Below, one piece after another: positions 5,757 through 6,298 of a stretch of DNA of 6,298 bases. The notes below the pieces were generated by a model. That model saw only the letters and a program-made list of their open reading frames with translations. It was not told where the DNA came from and made no database searches. Source of the stretch: an uncultured Phycisphaerales bacterium (GTDB taxonomy: Bacteria; Planctomycetota; Phycisphaerae; Phycisphaerales; UBA1924). How positions within the stretch are numbered: the first letter of the stretch is position 1; every line of letters begins with the position of its first letter. A program made the translations under genes and the position numbers. The stretch lies in the NCBI GenBank assembly GCA_937871415.1, contig CALMQD010000277.1, positions 1 through 6,298 of the forward strand, read 5' to 3'.

Positions 5757-6298
5757 TTAGTGCGCCCAGCGATACAGCGCCGTCGTGCCGTTCTCGCTGC
5801 GCTCACCGCCGGCGCTGCCCCGGTTGATCCACGACACGCCCGACCCGCCGGTCAGCACGCTGTGGGCTCCGGCGCCGCTCGCTGCGGATGGCGCTGTCAC
5901 GGAACTCGGCGCTGCCCCGGGCGCACGCGACGCACCGACCGCAGTCGTCCCCGGACGCTCCACCCCCACGCTGCTCGTCACCGTCACCGCCTCCGGGCGC
6001 AGCGGCTCATCGTGGAACGCGTAGATGTCCGCGTCCGTGAGCGTCGGGTCCTGCTCGTACGCCGGGTCGATCACGCCCTCATCCGCCGAGCGCGGGAACC
6101 ACTGTTCGATCCACGGATCCGCCGGCGCGCCCGTCAGCGTGTGCAGTTCGCTCCCCAGCGCGATCAGGTCCGCGGCTTCGAGCGCTCGCCCGTGCGGGAT
6201 CTGCGCCGGCGTTCCCGCCGCCGCTCCATCGAGCAGCGCACGCGCCTCGAGCGCCTGCATCGCTTCGAACCCGGCGCCGGCGCGCCGGCACGGGCGCC
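5757..6298 (-). CDS. LEPR-XLL-like short surface/export protein (N-terminus past window edge)
   Basis: The frame runs from the right edge to a TAA at 5759-5757, giving 179 visible residues. It could start at an ATG at 6260, but no good ribosome site precedes that codon and the frame stays open upstream with RPCRRAGAGFEA, so the true start is probably outside the window. Visible residues 4-24 read RRAGAGF-EAMQ-ALEARALLDG, which resembles the Arg-rich LEPR-XLL N-terminal motif of planctomycete surface proteins (Ala replaces Pro). Residues 60-100 are acidic and aromatic (DPWIEQWFPRS, TDADIYAFHDEPL); 101-150 are a low-complexity Ser/Thr/Ala/Gly/Pro linker; the protein then ends abruptly with SWINRGSAGG and ALYRWAH. 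Most LEPR-XLL proteins I know are far longer, so this may be a truncated or degenerate member. I cannot give a function. G-ending codon bias supports true coding. It converges on the secreted repeat protein gene. Confidence 0.75.
   Translation of the reverse strand, partial: RPCRRAGAGFEAMQALEARALLDGAAAGTPAQIPHGRALEAADLIALGSELHTLTGAPADPWIEQWFPRSADEGVIDPAYEQDPTLTDADIYAFHDEPLRPEAVTVTSSVGVERPGTTAVGASRAPGAAPSSVTAPSAASGAGAHSVLTGGSGVSWINRGSAGGERSENGTTALYRWAH

Overview
The window looks like ordinary chromosomal DNA from a planctomycete, most likely a member of the Phycisphaerae. The evidence is very high GC content, a secreted protein ending in the duplicated dockerin-like tail typical of that group (closing on FLDAWFAGC), cysteine-rich TGACC repeats, and a protein whose N-terminal region carries an LEPR-XLL-like motif (LEARALL). 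The assignment rests on recognising these motifs, not on any database search.

From left to right there are five protein genes. (1) 1-729, minus strand: the N-terminal 243 residues of an exported, probably lipid-anchored protein of unknown function, which runs off the left edge. (2) 852-1970, minus strand: a two-domain thiamine-synthesis enzyme with an N-terminal ThiD2-type HMP-phosphate kinase domain fused to a ThiE thiamine-phosphate synthase. (3) 2067-3740, plus strand: glucose-6-phosphate dehydrogenase (zwf), divergent from the thiamine gene across 96 bp. (4) 3996-5633, plus strand: a secreted protein with a signal peptide, a globular N-terminal domain, five cysteine-rich repeats and a dockerin-like C-terminus, followed by two tandem hairpins, the second a strong intrinsic terminator. 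(5) 5757-6298, minus strand: a short LEPR-XLL-like surface or export protein, convergent with gene 4, whose first residues lie past the right edge.

The genes do not form one functional system. The thiamine and lipoprotein genes point the same way with a 122-bp gap and may be cotranscribed. zwf is a stand-alone central-metabolism gene supplying NADPH through the oxidative pentose phosphate pathway. The last two genes belong to the planctomycete extracellular protein repertoire. I found no RNA genes, CRISPR arrays, insertion sequences, toxin-antitoxin pairs or defence genes, and no thiamine riboswitch ahead of the ThiE gene. The + strand is C-rich throughout: plus genes end codons mostly in C and minus genes mostly in G, which suggests a replication-linked strand bias.

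I see no convincing previously undescribed system. The parts most worth a second look are the secreted repeat protein with its degenerate dockerin loops and the unusually short LEPR-XLL-like protein.
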